Positions 1 to 8,394 are shown, counted from the first letter of the stretch. The stretch is DNA of 64,000 nucleotides from Methanobacterium paludis (GCF_000214725.1 NC_015574.1:942001-1006000); one strand, 5' to 3'. The notes: generated by a model not told the origin, from the letters alone. Program-made: numbers and translations.

Positions 1-132
1 CTCATTCAAAACCCTTTCAAAATCGTGTTTCACAGAAGTTTTCAATGCGTATACCAATTTTTCAGTATCATCTTCATTTAATACATTACGCAATATTCTT
101 TCAACAACATTCCATTCATCGCTCCCACTCAT
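1..132 (-). CDS. Partial uncharacterised protein, N-terminal 44 residues
   Basis: A reading frame starts with ATG at 132 and stays open to the window edge, so only the N-terminus (MSGSDEWNVVERILRN...) is present. The codon is preceded by a GGGGGAT ribosome-binding-like stretch about 5 bases upstream. The visible 44 residues are acidic, soluble and probably helical. I do not recognise a family. The function is unknown. Confidence 0.55.
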   Translation of the reverse strand, partial: MSGSDEWNVVERILRNVLNEDDTEKLVYALKTSVKHDFERVLNE

Positions 133-390
133 AAATTAACATCCCCCATACTATATCTCTTCAACATCCTAAAAGAATTATTCCCCCTAGAATGGGTTAT
201 AAAAAAAATAGAGATAATTTAAAAGTTATTTTTTACTAACTGAAAAGGGACGTATAAGTCATGCTATATTATTTAGGAATATTCGTGTTCAGCGGCTATT
301 TTCTCATTCAAAGAGTATAAAACAATCATTCCTTCATCTGTACCTATTTCTGTGAGTAACATTTACGTATTGGATTCAAACTATTTTTAG
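133..390. other. Intergenic region, nothing recognised
   Basis: This AT-rich spacer lies upstream of the clipped gene at the left edge and downstream of the LtrA-type gene. It holds no open frame with a credible ribosome binding site and no convincing hairpin. It presumably contains the promoter of the left gene and the transcription end of the right one. Confidence 0.4.
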
Positions 391-1590
391 TCATTTGTAC
401 ATTTTACAAACTGTTGGAGGCTCTCTGAAGCTTAAAATCATCTTCACGATGCAGAGCAGGGTTAAAATTCCAAGTATCATATATCCTGAAAATAGGGAAC
501 CTAAAAATCCTGTAAGTACCACCAGACCTATTATAACATAGTAAGGTGCTCTGAATATCTGCAGCTCCCATTTTTTACAGGTTTCCAGGCTGTAGGAGGA
601 TATGAAGATTGCAGTGAGTGATAGAAGTGCAAGGCCCAGGGACGCTGTAAAAAGCCAGACCTCCCCTGCAGGCATAATATTTCCCCAGCCAGTGTACATC
701 ACATGTTTGATTCCAACTGCAGCTGAAACGATTCCAATAAGCAGTGGAAAGTGGGAGTAAAGCCAGAGCTGATACTTACCCACTTGAGTTCCTGCTTCCT
801 GAACATGGGCTTCAGCACCACCTGACTCCTCAAAGTAACCCCACCATATACTGAAGGCTATAAGAAGACCCATAAAACCTGCAAATCCTGTTATAAAGTT
901 TGCTCCAGTGGTTGTGATTGCGAAAACAACACTTACAATGGTTTCACCTATGAGTATGATGGTGAAAAGTCCCAATCTTTCAGGTATATGTGTTGGATGA
1001 AGTGGAAGTTCTGCCTGAAGCTTTCCTGCTGTTAATGGGGTTAAAAAATCCACAAGAAGACCGAATCCCCAGAGTGCAAAACGTAGTGGTGTGGGTACGA
1101 AGGCTGAAATCAGCCATATCATGGCTGCAGCTCCAAAACCTACAACGTAATGTTTCACAAGACTCCTTGCTTCTGGTACGTGTCTGCCAACTCTTATGTA
1201 CTCTGCAACCAGTATGAACCTTAAAAATGCGTATGAAATTGCAAATCCTGGCCCTGAAGAGCCCAGGGCATTTTTAACATCCACTGTCAGGGCTGCAACA
1301 ACGAGTATCTGAAGCATGGTCAGAAACCTGTTGAACATGTCATCTGTACCGAAACGGCTGAGATAAAATGTTTGACCGGCCCAGCTCCACCATATTGCAA
1401 AAAATATGGGTATGGACTCTAAAAAGACAGTTAGAGTGTAGTTACCATTGAGGTTCAAGGCAAGCTGGGAAATTGCAGCAACAAATATCAGATCAAATAG
1501 GAGTTCCAGCCAATCTGAATGTTTTTCAGAGTTTTTATCGTAGGAAAACTGAAGATCGGGTTTCAATATCAAATTCTTTCTAAACTTCAT
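391..1590 (-). CDS. LtrA-family (low temperature requirement) membrane protein
   Basis: This is a 399-residue polytopic membrane protein with about ten hydrophobic segments. It matches the bacterial low-temperature-requirement A family by the N-terminal signature WLELLFDLIFVAAISQLA (about residues 27-44) and the mid-protein HIPERLGLFTIILIGETIVS (about 201-220). The family's biochemical role is not established; the name comes from a Listeria mutant. The gene appears monocistronic, and its length is normal for the family. The acidic/aromatic ELLFDLIFV motif in the first membrane segment is the strongest identifier. The assignment to the family is firm, the function is not. Confidence 0.85.
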   Translation of the reverse strand: MKFRKNLILKPDLQFSYDKNSEKHSDWLELLFDLIFVAAISQLALNLNGNYTLTVFLESIPIFFAIWWSWAGQTFYLSRFGTDDMFNRFLTMLQILVVAALTVDVKNALGSSGPGFAISYAFLRFILVAEYIRVGRHVPEARSLVKHYVVGFGAAAMIWLISAFVPTPLRFALWGFGLLVDFLTPLTAGKLQAELPLHPTHIPERLGLFTIILIGETIVSVVFAITTTGANFITGFAGFMGLLIAFSIWWGYFEESGGAEAHVQEAGTQVGKYQLWLYSHFPLLIGIVSAAVGIKHVMYTGWGNIMPAGEVWLFTASLGLALLSLTAIFISSYSLETCKKWELQIFRAPYYVIIGLVVLTGFLGSLFSGYMILGILTLLCIVKMILSFREPPTVCKMYK

Positions 1591-1729
1591 TTTATTACCT
1601 GCAAATAATAATATGAACTAGATTTTATTCCGTCAGATTTCTACACCAAGATTTTCAAGGTTTTTACAATAAAGATTCTCCTGAAACTCATGAAGAGGTT
1701 ATTGGGGATAAAGGAGATTAAAAAAGTTT

Positions 1730-2929
1730 TTAAGGCGGATAATAACCGTTAACTTTCTTTTTATGTTTAAGCCATGCTTCAAGCATTTTTTCTTCTATTT
1801 TATACCCCTCTGAATCGTTGAAGATTATAATTCCCTTGTTTTTGAGGATATCCAGATATTTTGCCAGAGTATTCCGGGATATATTCACTGTTTTTAGAAG
1901 TTTGCTCCATTTTTGAGGGCCGTTATCAACTATTGAAATCACTATTTCCCTTTCAGTTGGGGATAGGGTTCCCCAGATCTGTATCCACATGACTGTGATC
2001 TGATCCATTTTTTCAGAAAATGTTTCTTTGACCTTTTCATTGTTGTAAATTTCACCAGAGGACATGGTATTACAGAAGCTGTTTATATACGCGGGGATAC
2101 CTCTTGTACATTCATAAAATCTGTTGAATCCATCTTCTGTAAATTTAATTTCTTTTACCTTCTCTTTAAGATACCCTTTTACTTCTCCTTTGGAGAATGG
2201 GTCAATATTTACCTGAATCATCCTTCCACCGAATGCACCGTTTTGTCCGTTTATCATCTGGATGATTTCACTTGTTTTTGAGACAGAACCTGTGAAGATG
2301 TAACTCACGTTGTCCTGATTTTGAGTGTAACTTCGAATCAACCAGAAGAAGGATGTGGGATTTTCCAGTTCACCGATCAATTGAAATTCATCTATTACAA
2401 TTACAAAGCCCTGAATGTTGTCTGATGATTCAACTACTTTTTGAGGGAATTCCATTACAAATTTGCTTAATTTTTCATAGTCATCATGACCCTCTGGAAC
2501 TGCAATTCCAAGGATATTTCCTGCCTCTTTAAAATCATATTGTTTCAAGGTTATTTTACTTAAAAAAGTGTTTACAGTGTTATGAATGTTCTTTAATGTT
2601 CCGGAACTATCCTTTAATGCCTGGTTCATTGAGTCCAGTAAATAGTGCATTATCAGTTCTTCTTTAAGATTTCCCTTCTGATTTCCGTAGGCCCTTGATA
2701 TATCAATGTATGCCACCAGGATGTTGTCTGGTAGTTCGTTTAGTAACTTTTTCAGAAGAAAAGTTTTTCCCACACCTCTGTACCCTGTAATGAGTATCTG
2801 TTCGGCTACATCTTCATTTAGGGCATTTAAATGGTTTTTTAACTTTTTAAGTTCCTTTTCCCGGTTGTAGAAATATTTTTCAAAGTCTGAAGGAACTCCT
2901 AAGGGTAGTATTGGAATGTTCATCACCAC
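1730..2929 (-). CDS. Archaeal AAA ATPase with C-terminal winged helix
   Basis: This 399-residue protein has the archaeal ATPase (PF01637-like) layout. A Walker A motif GYRGVGKT lies at about 49-56, a Walker B motif FVIVIDEF at about 175-182, a sensor-like YIFTGS near 215, and a predicted winged helix in the last ~70 residues (SKLLKTVNISRNTLAKYLDI). Members of this family are STAND/MNS-like ATPases of largely unknown role, often variable between strains. Starts GTG 2929, GTG 2926 and ATG 2923 are all possible because the GGTGAT ribosome-binding sequence overlaps them. The gene stands alone and is preceded by five copies of a palindromic site (2968-3157), the first of which overlaps the likely TATA element. 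That suggests tight regulation, possibly by its own winged helix. The substrate is unknown. Confidence 0.85.
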   Translation of the reverse strand: MVMNIPILPLGVPSDFEKYFYNREKELKKLKNHLNALNEDVAEQILITGYRGVGKTFLLKKLLNELPDNILVAYIDISRAYGNQKGNLKEELIMHYLLDSMNQALKDSSGTLKNIHNTVNTFLSKITLKQYDFKEAGNILGIAVPEGHDDYEKLSKFVMEFPQKVVESSDNIQGFVIVIDEFQLIGELENPTSFFWLIRSYTQNQDNVSYIFTGSVSKTSEIIQMINGQNGAFGGRMIQVNIDPFSKGEVKGYLKEKVKEIKFTEDGFNRFYECTRGIPAYINSFCNTMSSGEIYNNEKVKETFSEKMDQITVMWIQIWGTLSPTEREIVISIVDNGPQKWSKLLKTVNISRNTLAKYLDILKNKGIIIFNDSEGYKIEEKMLEAWLKHKKKVNGYYPP

Positions 2930-2967
2930 AATTTTAAGTGTAATTAATCCTACAGTTACAATTTTTA

Positions 2968-3157
2968 AGTATATTTAATTATACTAGTTCAACTTATTAA
3001 AAGTTCTAATTTGAGTATATCTAATTGTACTAGTTCAACTTATTAAACAGTATATCTAATTATACTGATCCTACTAACTATACTCTAAAATGTTAGTATA
3101 TTTAATTATACCAGTCTATTTATTTAAAATGTGATACTTGGTACAATTAGTTGTATC
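2968..3157. repeat. Five palindromic operator-like sites upstream of the AAA ATPase
   Basis: Five 18-bp near-palindromes of the form RGTAYANYTAATTRTACY occur at 2968-2985, 3014-3031, 3049-3066, 3095-3112 and, in reverse orientation and more diverged, 3140-3157. The first two are parts of a longer direct repeat that also includes AGTTCAACTTATTAAA. The arms (AGTATA/TATACT) make each unit a plausible dimer-binding site. Site 1 covers the TATA-like TTAAATATAC of the ATPase gene's promoter. No coding frame explains the conservation. Confidence 0.75.
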
Positions 3158-3288
3158 GCTCTACAAACACAAAAACAAGAACAATTAAACCCCCAAACTA
3201 CAATCAATTATCAGAGAATGGGTAAATCATAAATACAAACTGATAAAACATAAAATAGCAAAAAGAGGAGTATAAAGACTTAATGCGA

Positions 3289-3579
3289 TTATACTTCCTC
3301 AGCTGAATAAACACCAATATCCATTTCTTTAGCTACAATATCTTCGATAGCTGCGCCAAATGCTTTGAAATGTTCTGTTTGCATATGTGCCTCTAAAACT
3401 TCAGGATTTTCCCACTGTTCGAGCATCAACAAAAGGTCATAGTCTTCAGTGCTTGCATACAGATTGTAGCTGATATTACCCGCATCTAAACGACTGGAAT
3501 CAATCAGATCTTGCGATTTTGAAATAATATTATCCCTCTCACCAGATTTAGCAGTTATTTTAGCCGTTACCATTATCAT
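3289..3579 (-). CDS. ABM-domain (YgiN-like) putative quinol monooxygenase
   Basis: This is a small antibiotic-biosynthesis-monooxygenase fold protein of about 96 residues. Typical features are MVTAKITAKSGERDNI at the N-terminus, the aspect LLMLEQWENPEVLEAHMQTEHFKAF in the middle and a C-terminal beta strand. Related proteins (YgiN) act on quinols or menadiol-type compounds, or are small heme/quinone-related enzymes. The substrate here cannot be read from sequence. The frame extends to an ATG at 3600, but the ribosome binding site AGGAGG sits inside that extension, so the ATG at 3579 is preferred. A TetR regulator gene lies directly upstream on the same strand, and a palindrome at 3663-3679 lies in this gene's promoter. 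Confidence 0.75.
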   Translation of the reverse strand: MIMVTAKITAKSGERDNIISKSQDLIDSSRLDAGNISYNLYASTEDYDLLLMLEQWENPEVLEAHMQTEHFKAFGAAIEDIVAKEMDIGVYSAEEV

Positions 3580-3662
3580 GTTCCTTTCCTCCTTTGACAA
3601 TCCCTGAAATTTTCATCCATCAATAAAGGATTTTCTCAACTGGTTAAAACATCCTTAAACTA

Positions 3663-3679
3663 ATTCCATATAATGGAAT
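3663..3679. promoter_or_regulatory. Palindrome in the promoter of the YgiN-like gene, candidate TetR operator
   Basis: ATTCCAT-ATA-ATGGAAT is an inverted repeat with perfect 7-bp arms. On the minus strand it lies just downstream of a TATA-like TTTATATA (about 3684-3695), so it would overlap the transcription start of the YgiN-like gene. Its size and symmetry suit a TetR dimer, and a TetR gene is adjacent. Binding is an inference. Confidence 0.5.
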
Positions 3680-3897
3680 CATCATATATAAACATAGCGA
3701 ATGTTCTGTTTGTAATCTAGTAAAGTGACCTAGACAAAGTGATTGGGACTAAATGTTTTAGATTCTCACAATATGGATAAAAAAAGCATTAAAACCATGT
3801 AATATGAATAAAAGGAGTATTAATGTGTAATATGAATAAAAAAAGAATAAATAAGTATTAAACTCTTTCAAAGAACATGAAAGAAGTTGTAGTTAGT

Positions 3898-4509
3898 CTA
3901 TGCTTTTATAGAACTCCATATCTGCTCCATATTTGCTTCCATTCGTTTTTCTAGTGATATTGCAGGCATTCCTATCCACATCAGGACTGTTCCAACCATA
4001 ACAGTTTCAATAGTTAGTGAAATTTCAGTGGAGTCAATATCCTCTCTTATTACGCCCTGAGATATGCCATCGTTGATGACGTCTTTGATGAATTCAAACA
4101 GGTTGTAATAAAATTCTGTGTAGTGTTCACTTATGATATCGTATTTTTGAACACCTTCAAATAGCAGTAGATGTAGAGTCCTGTAATCTATTTTTTCAGC
4201 GCCTTCACATAGCTGTGTAGTTTCGTTAATAACTGAATCGTCGCCTACAAGTAACAGTATCACAGTTTTTAATATTTGTTTTGGTGTGCCCTTGCACTCT
4301 TTCATCTGCTCTATGGTCGAGCTAAAATAGTTAAATATGTATTTGTTAATCACTTCGACGAGTAGAGTATCTTTACTATTGAAGTGATAGTAAAATCCGC
4401 CAGTAGTAATGTCTGATTCTCTTATAATCTCATTCAAAGAAACATCAGCAAATCCTTTTTTTAGAAATAGCTTAAAAGCCGTTTCCATGATCCTAACTTT
4501 TGTTTCCAT
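3898..4509 (-). CDS. TetR/AcrR-family transcriptional regulator
   Basis: The 203-residue protein has the TetR N-terminal helix-turn-helix: IMETAFKLFLKKGFADVSLNEIIRES then TTGGFYYHFNSKDTLL (about residues 7-50). A divergent all-helical ligand-binding domain follows. The start ATG at 4509 has an AGAAGGAT ribosome binding site. TetR proteins usually repress an adjacent gene until a small molecule binds the C-terminal domain. The natural candidate target is the YgiN-like gene just downstream on the same strand, with the palindrome at 3663-3679 as operator. The alcohol dehydrogenase module on the other side is a second possibility. The ligand is unknown. Confidence 0.85.
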   Translation of the reverse strand: METKVRIMETAFKLFLKKGFADVSLNEIIRESDITTGGFYYHFNSKDTLLVEVINKYIFNYFSSTIEQMKECKGTPKQILKTVILLLVGDDSVINETTQLCEGAEKIDYRTLHLLLFEGVQKYDIISEHYTEFYYNLFEFIKDVINDGISQGVIREDIDSTEISLTIETVMVGTVLMWIGMPAISLEKRMEANMEQIWSSIKA

Positions 4510-4963
4510 GTCTATCCTTCTTTTTAATTGGTTTGGTAAAATTCAAGTATTATAAGATCTGTATATGGTATTATAAACTCCAAGATACATTAAAAGGTAG
4601 TTTCTGGAAACCAGTTAATATATTTTCCCCTTTAGTAGTTGAATGGGGAGATGTTTTATCAGATTATACGCAATAACAAAACATATACAACAGTTATACT
4701 TTGGTTTAGCACATTAAGATCTTTTTATAAGGTTGGAATGATTTTAGCAGCATTGTATTTCTTAACAAGAAACTTATCGTTGGGTAAATATTATAAATCC
4801 TATTTTTTTTGGATAAATCGGTGCAAAACGTTATTTTCAGGCCACTTAAAAAGAGAACAGTCTCTATAAATATAATTGATTAATCGTTACAGACCAACTA
4901 TTCGGTATGTTTATATAGGATAAATGTATAATCCCTATCCATGGATTAAACGAGGTGAAAAAA
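4510..4963. other. Regulatory gap between TetR and alcohol dehydrogenase genes
   Basis: This divergent gap holds two direct repeats GTATTATAA (about 4549 and 4570), a short inverted repeat GTTTCTGGAAAC near 4600, and the alcohol dehydrogenase promoter. A 76-codon open frame (4639-4869) lies here but lacks a convincing ribosome binding site and reads like AT-rich noncoding sequence, so it is not called as a gene. Confidence 0.4.
4910..4919 (+). promoter_or_regulatory. TATA box of the alcohol dehydrogenase operon
   Basis: TTTATATAGG fits the archaeal TATA element. It lies 45-54 bases before the ATG at 4964, which predicts a transcription start near 4940 and a short leader that carries the GAGGTGA ribosome binding site (4952-4958). 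Confidence 0.5.
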
Positions 4964-6034
4964 ATGAAAGGATATGCAATGTTAAAGATTGGTGAAACAG
5001 GATGGATAGAAAAAGATAGACCAAAATGCGGCCCAAGGGATGCTATAGTTAGACCAACAGCACTGGCTCCATGTACCTCTGATGTCCACACCGTTTGGGA
5101 AGGAGCATTAGGTGACCGACATAACATGATCCTAGGACATGAAGCTGTAGGTATAATAGATGAAGTAGGAAGCGAAGTTCAAGACTTCAAACCTGGTGAC
5201 GAGGTACTTGTACCTGCTATAACTCCCGACTGGGATACTGAAGCATGTCAACGTGGTTTTCCATCACAAACCGGAGGTGCCTGTGGAGGATGGAAATACT
5301 CCAACTTCAAAGATGGTGTATTCGGTGAATTTTTCCATGTCAACATGGCAGATAACAACCTAGCAATTTTACCAGAAGGTATGTCCCGAGAAGCAGGGGT
5401 TATGATCGTTGACATGTTGAGTACGGGATTCATGGGTGCTGAAAACGCTGCAATAGAACTCGGAGCCACTGTTGCTGTCCTTGGTATCGGAGCAGTAGGA
5501 CTCAGTGCTATAGCTGGTGCAAGACTAGAAGGTGCAGGAAGAATATTCGCAGTTGGAACCCGACCAATATCAGTTGAAGTAGCTAAAAAATATGGGGCAA
5601 CTGATATAGTCAGTTACAAAAATGGAGATACTGCAGAACAGATTCTTGAAGCAACCGGTGGGGCAGGTGTTGATGCTGTAATAGTAGCTGGTGGTGGCCC
5701 TGAAATATTGTTAGATGCATTCAAAATGGCCAAAGCAGGATCCAAAATTGCCAACATAAACTACTTCGGGAAAGGACAGGGAGATAAAGACACCGTACCA
5801 ATACCCCGTATAGATTGGGGATTCGGTATGGCTGACAAAGACCTGATCACTGGACTATGTCCTGGTGGAAAGACCAGAATGGAAAGACTGGCAGACCTTG
5901 TGACTTACGGACGTGTGGACCCAACACTTATGGTCACTCACACCTTCAAAGGCTTCGATAAAATAGAAGAGGCACTTTTCCTCATGAAAGAGAAACCAAG
6001 GGACTTAATCAAACCAGTTGTCCTTCTAGAGTAA
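4964..6034 (+). CDS. adh: NADP-dependent zinc alcohol dehydrogenase (secondary-alcohol type)
   Basis: The 356-residue protein is closely similar along its length to the Thermoanaerobacter brockii/Clostridium beijerinckii secondary alcohol dehydrogenases. Catalytic zinc ligands are visible: Cys37 (APCTSDVHT), His59-Glu60 (ILGHEAVG) and the Asp of MIVDMLSTGF near 150. The Rossmann motif is VLGIGAVG. A GTRP loop followed by KKYGATDIV contains the Arg and Tyr used by these enzymes to bind the 2'-phosphate of NADP. It should interconvert secondary alcohols such as 2-propanol and ketones. A frame extension to GTG 4955 exists, but GAGGTGA precedes ATG 4964, which also matches the family start MKGxAML. 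The F420:NADP oxidoreductase gene follows after about 50 bases, so electrons from alcohol can reach F420 for methanogenesis. Confidence 0.93.
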   Translation: MKGYAMLKIGETGWIEKDRPKCGPRDAIVRPTALAPCTSDVHTVWEGALGDRHNMILGHEAVGIIDEVGSEVQDFKPGDEVLVPAITPDWDTEACQRGFPSQTGGACGGWKYSNFKDGVFGEFFHVNMADNNLAILPEGMSREAGVMIVDMLSTGFMGAENAAIELGATVAVLGIGAVGLSAIAGARLEGAGRIFAVGTRPISVEVAKKYGATDIVSYKNGDTAEQILEATGGAGVDAVIVAGGGPEILLDAFKMAKAGSKIANINYFGKGQGDKDTVPIPRIDWGFGMADKDLITGLCPGGKTRMERLADLVTYGRVDPTLMVTHTFKGFDKIEEALFLMKEKPRDLIKPVVLLE

Positions 6035-6084
6035 ATTTCAATCATTTTTTTTCTTTTTAAACAATAAAATGGAGTGTTGATAGA

Positions 6085-6756
6085 ATGAAAATAGCAATTA
6101 TTGGTGGAACAGGTGGCCAGGGTTTAGGAATTGCCATACGTTTTGTACAAGCTGGAGAAGATGTTATAATTGGTTCAAGGACAGTTGAAAAAGCTCAGGC
6201 GGCTGTGGATAAAGTTAAAGGACTTTTAGCTAAAGATGAAATTCCAAATCTTAAAGCCGCTGAGAACTCTGATGCCGCAACAGAAGCTGAACTACTGGTT
6301 TTAACGGTACCTTTAGCCGCTCAAAAGTCAACTTTACTCTCTATTAAAGAAGGAGCAGCTGGTAAAACATTGTTGGATGCTACAGGACCTTTAGAATCAG
6401 CTATAGGTGGCTCCCCTATAACTTACCTGGCTCTCTGGGACGGTGCAGCAGCAGAAAGATCAGCTAGACTCTTAAAAGACACCAACGTAATCTGTGCATT
6501 TAACAACATCAGCTCATCAGCTTTAATGAACTTCACAGAACCAATTGACTGTGATTGCCTCATCTCTGGTGATGATGCAGATTCTAAGGTTGTGGCCACA
6601 GAAGTAATCGAGAAAATACCTGGTGTCAAAGTTGTTGACTGCGGACCATTGGAAAGAGCTAAAATCATAGAAAAAATCACCCCTCTTTTGATTGGATTAA
6701 ACATAAGAAACAAAACCCAATTTGGAGGAATAAGAATCACAGGTTTAGATAAATAA
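6085..6756 (+). CDS. npdG: F420H2:NADP oxidoreductase
   Basis: This 223-residue protein matches Fno/NpdG. The N-terminal MKIAIIGGTGGQGLGIAIRF is the NADP-binding glycine motif, followed by IIGSRTVEKA, whose Ser-Arg contacts the NADP phosphate. LLVLTVPLAAQ and the C-terminal TPLLIGLNIRNKTQFGGIRI are also typical. The enzyme transfers hydride between NADPH and coenzyme F420. A GGAGTG ribosome binding site precedes the ATG. It lies directly downstream of the NADP alcohol dehydrogenase, with a T-rich stretch between them (6048-6060) that might partly terminate transcription. Together they form an alcohol-to-F420H2 route known in alcohol-using methanogens. In alcohol-independent conditions it could instead supply NADPH for biosynthesis. 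Confidence 0.93.
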   Translation: MKIAIIGGTGGQGLGIAIRFVQAGEDVIIGSRTVEKAQAAVDKVKGLLAKDEIPNLKAAENSDAATEAELLVLTVPLAAQKSTLLSIKEGAAGKTLLDATGPLESAIGGSPITYLALWDGAAAERSARLLKDTNVICAFNNISSSALMNFTEPIDCDCLISGDDADSKVVATEVIEKIPGVKVVDCGPLERAKIIEKITPLLIGLNIRNKTQFGGIRITGLDK

Positions 6757-6810
6757 TCCAATTACTCATAAAAATCCAATCACTTACTAAAATAAGCAGG
6801 GGTTTCATAA

Positions 6811-7170
6811 ATGAAATTGGAAAACAAGGTTGCAATTGTTACTGATGGAAGTTCTGGGATAGGAAATGAAATTGCTAAACTTCTTGCAAAAGAAGGAGCA
6901 TCTGTTGTTGTGGTTGCAAGGAGAAAAGAAACATTGGAAAATCTTGTCAATCAAATAAAAGCTGATGGTGGAAAAGCCATAGCTGTTGACGGAATTGCTA
7001 ACAATGAAAACGATATCCAAAATGCCATCAACACTGCTTTAAATGAGTTTGGGAAGTTGGACATAATAATGAACACTGTGGGAATAGCAGAAGTAATATC
7101 TCCCGTTGCTGATATGGGAGAGGGCATTTGGGAAGTAAATCTTAACGTTGATTTGACAGGAGCCATTTAA
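6811..7170 (+). pseudogene. Truncated short-chain dehydrogenase/reductase
   Basis: The frame encodes only the first 119 residues of an SDR, which normally has about 250. The N-terminal nucleotide-binding stretch is present (KVAIVTDGSSGIGNEIAKLLAKEGA, with Asp in place of the first Gly of TGxxxGIG), as is the FGKLDIIMNTVG strand. The catalytic Ser and YxxxK are absent because a stop comes right after VDLTGAI. The following 60 bases look weakly SDR-like in another frame, then similarity ends. It has an AGGGG ribosome binding site and lies downstream of the F420:NADP oxidoreductase. It is probably a dead remnant of a third gene of this operon. Confidence 0.75.
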
Positions 7171-7222
7171 AGGGGGTTATCCAGCAAATTAGTAAATATA
7201 GAAGTTCATTATTAATCGAACG

Positions 7223-7278
7223 GGGCATCTAAAATTATCTTCGCTCAATATCACCTTCAGGATGCCCTGATTTTTTTT
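7223..7278 (+). terminator. Inverted repeat plus T-run after the truncated SDR
   Basis: GGGCATC (7223-7229) pairs with GATGCCC (7261-7267) across a 31-base loop and is followed by nine T residues (7270-7278). The position fits the end of the alcohol dehydrogenase operon. Archaeal termination mainly uses the T-run; the stem could alternatively be a small RNA. Confidence 0.45.
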
Positions 7279-7342
7279 TAAAGTGTCAAGAATTAGTATC
7301 CAGAGTAAGATTATGGTCAAAGAATTTATGAATTAAAGTAAG

Positions 7343-7409
7343 GAACTCAAATGATATTTAAAGAACTCAAATGCCAGATAGAGTTCAATTTTATGGTTTA
7401 TTAGAACTC
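7343..7409. promoter_or_regulatory. GAACTC repeats upstream of nadA
   Basis: GAACTCAAATG occurs at 7343-7353 and again exactly 20 bases on at 7363-7373. GAGTTC (the reverse complement) follows at 7381-7386 and GAACTC at 7404-7409. Four half-sites within 67 bases directly upstream of nadA suggest binding by a regulator of NAD synthesis. No such regulator is encoded nearby. Confidence 0.45.
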
Positions 7410-7453
7410 GAATCACATCAAAATTATTTTACAATCCTTAAAAGTGATCTCTC

Positions 7454-8371
7454 ATGTTGAATGATCTGCAAGAAATTGAACGACTTAAAAAGGAAGAAAA
7501 CGCGATAATATTAGCTCACAATTATCAAACAAGTGATATACAAGAAATTGCAGATTTTGTAGGAGATTCACTTGAACTATGTATAAAAGCATTAGAAATA
7601 GAAGAATCAGACGTTGTAGTTTTCTGTGGTGTTGATTTCATGGCAGAAACTGCCGCCATACTTAATCCATGTAAAAAAATATTGATTCCGGATATGGGGT
7701 CAAAATGCCCTATGGCGCAGATGTTACACGCAGAGGAGATTAGAAAAGCTAAAAATAGGCATCCTGATGCGGCAGTGGTGCTTTATGTTAACAGTCTGGC
7801 TGAAGCTAAAGCAGAGGCAGATATTCTATGCACTTCTGCCAACGCAGTTCAGGTGGTGGAAAGTCTTCCCCATGACAAAGTACTTTTCGGACCAGACAGA
7901 AACTTGGCCTGGTACGTCTCCCAAAGGGTGAACAAAACGATTATCCCCATACCTGAAGATGGGCACTGTTACGTTCATAAAATGTTTCATTTAGGAGATT
8001 TACATTTTCTGAGGGAAGAATATCCTGATGCAGAGATACTGGTCCATCCTGAATGCGATCGGGAGGTACAAGAAGCTGCAGACCATGTTTTAAGTACTGG
8101 GGGCATGATCCACCATGTGGCACAATCAATCCAAAAAACCTTCATTGTAGGTACTGAACTGGACATGATCACACGGTTGCGGCGGGAAAATCCAGATAAA
8201 ACATTTATCCCTGCTTTAAACGAGGCAATCTGTGAGAACATGAAACTGCACACAGTTGAAAAGGTTAAAAATTGTCTTTTAAATGAAGAAGTCGTGGTTC
8301 AGGTTGATGAAAATATAGCAAACAGGGCAAAACTGGCAATTAAAAGGATGGTTGAGGTTTCTAAAAATTAA
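7454..8371 (+). CDS. nadA: Quinolinate synthase
   Basis: NadA condenses iminoaspartate with dihydroxyacetone phosphate to quinolinate, the first committed pyridine-ring intermediate of NAD, using a [4Fe-4S] cluster. The 305-residue protein has the three cluster cysteines with the family spacing: Cys85 (GSKCPMA), Cys172 (DGHCYVH) and Cys260 (EAICENM). It also has the signature ILAHNYQTSDIQEIADFVGDS at the N-terminus and VHPECDREV. The ATG at 7454 follows a GTGAT ribosome binding site. The aspartate dehydrogenase gene nadX follows 23 bases downstream and would supply the iminoaspartate, so the pair replaces the NadB-NadA route. Upstream GAACTC repeats may control it. Confidence 0.95.
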   Translation: MLNDLQEIERLKKEENAIILAHNYQTSDIQEIADFVGDSLELCIKALEIEESDVVVFCGVDFMAETAAILNPCKKILIPDMGSKCPMAQMLHAEEIRKAKNRHPDAAVVLYVNSLAEAKAEADILCTSANAVQVVESLPHDKVLFGPDRNLAWYVSQRVNKTIIPIPEDGHCYVHKMFHLGDLHFLREEYPDAEILVHPECDREVQEAADHVLSTGGMIHHVAQSIQKTFIVGTELDMITRLRRENPDKTFIPALNEAICENMKLHTVEKVKNCLLNEEVVVQVDENIANRAKLAIKRMVEVSKN

Positions 8372-8394
8372 TAAATGAATAGGTGTGTGGAGAA

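Noticed and set aside
4639..4869. 76-codon open frame upstream of the alcohol dehydrogenase gene
   Set aside because: There is no clear ribosome binding site. The composition is that of AT-rich noncoding DNA and no family is recognised, so it is treated as part of the promoter region.
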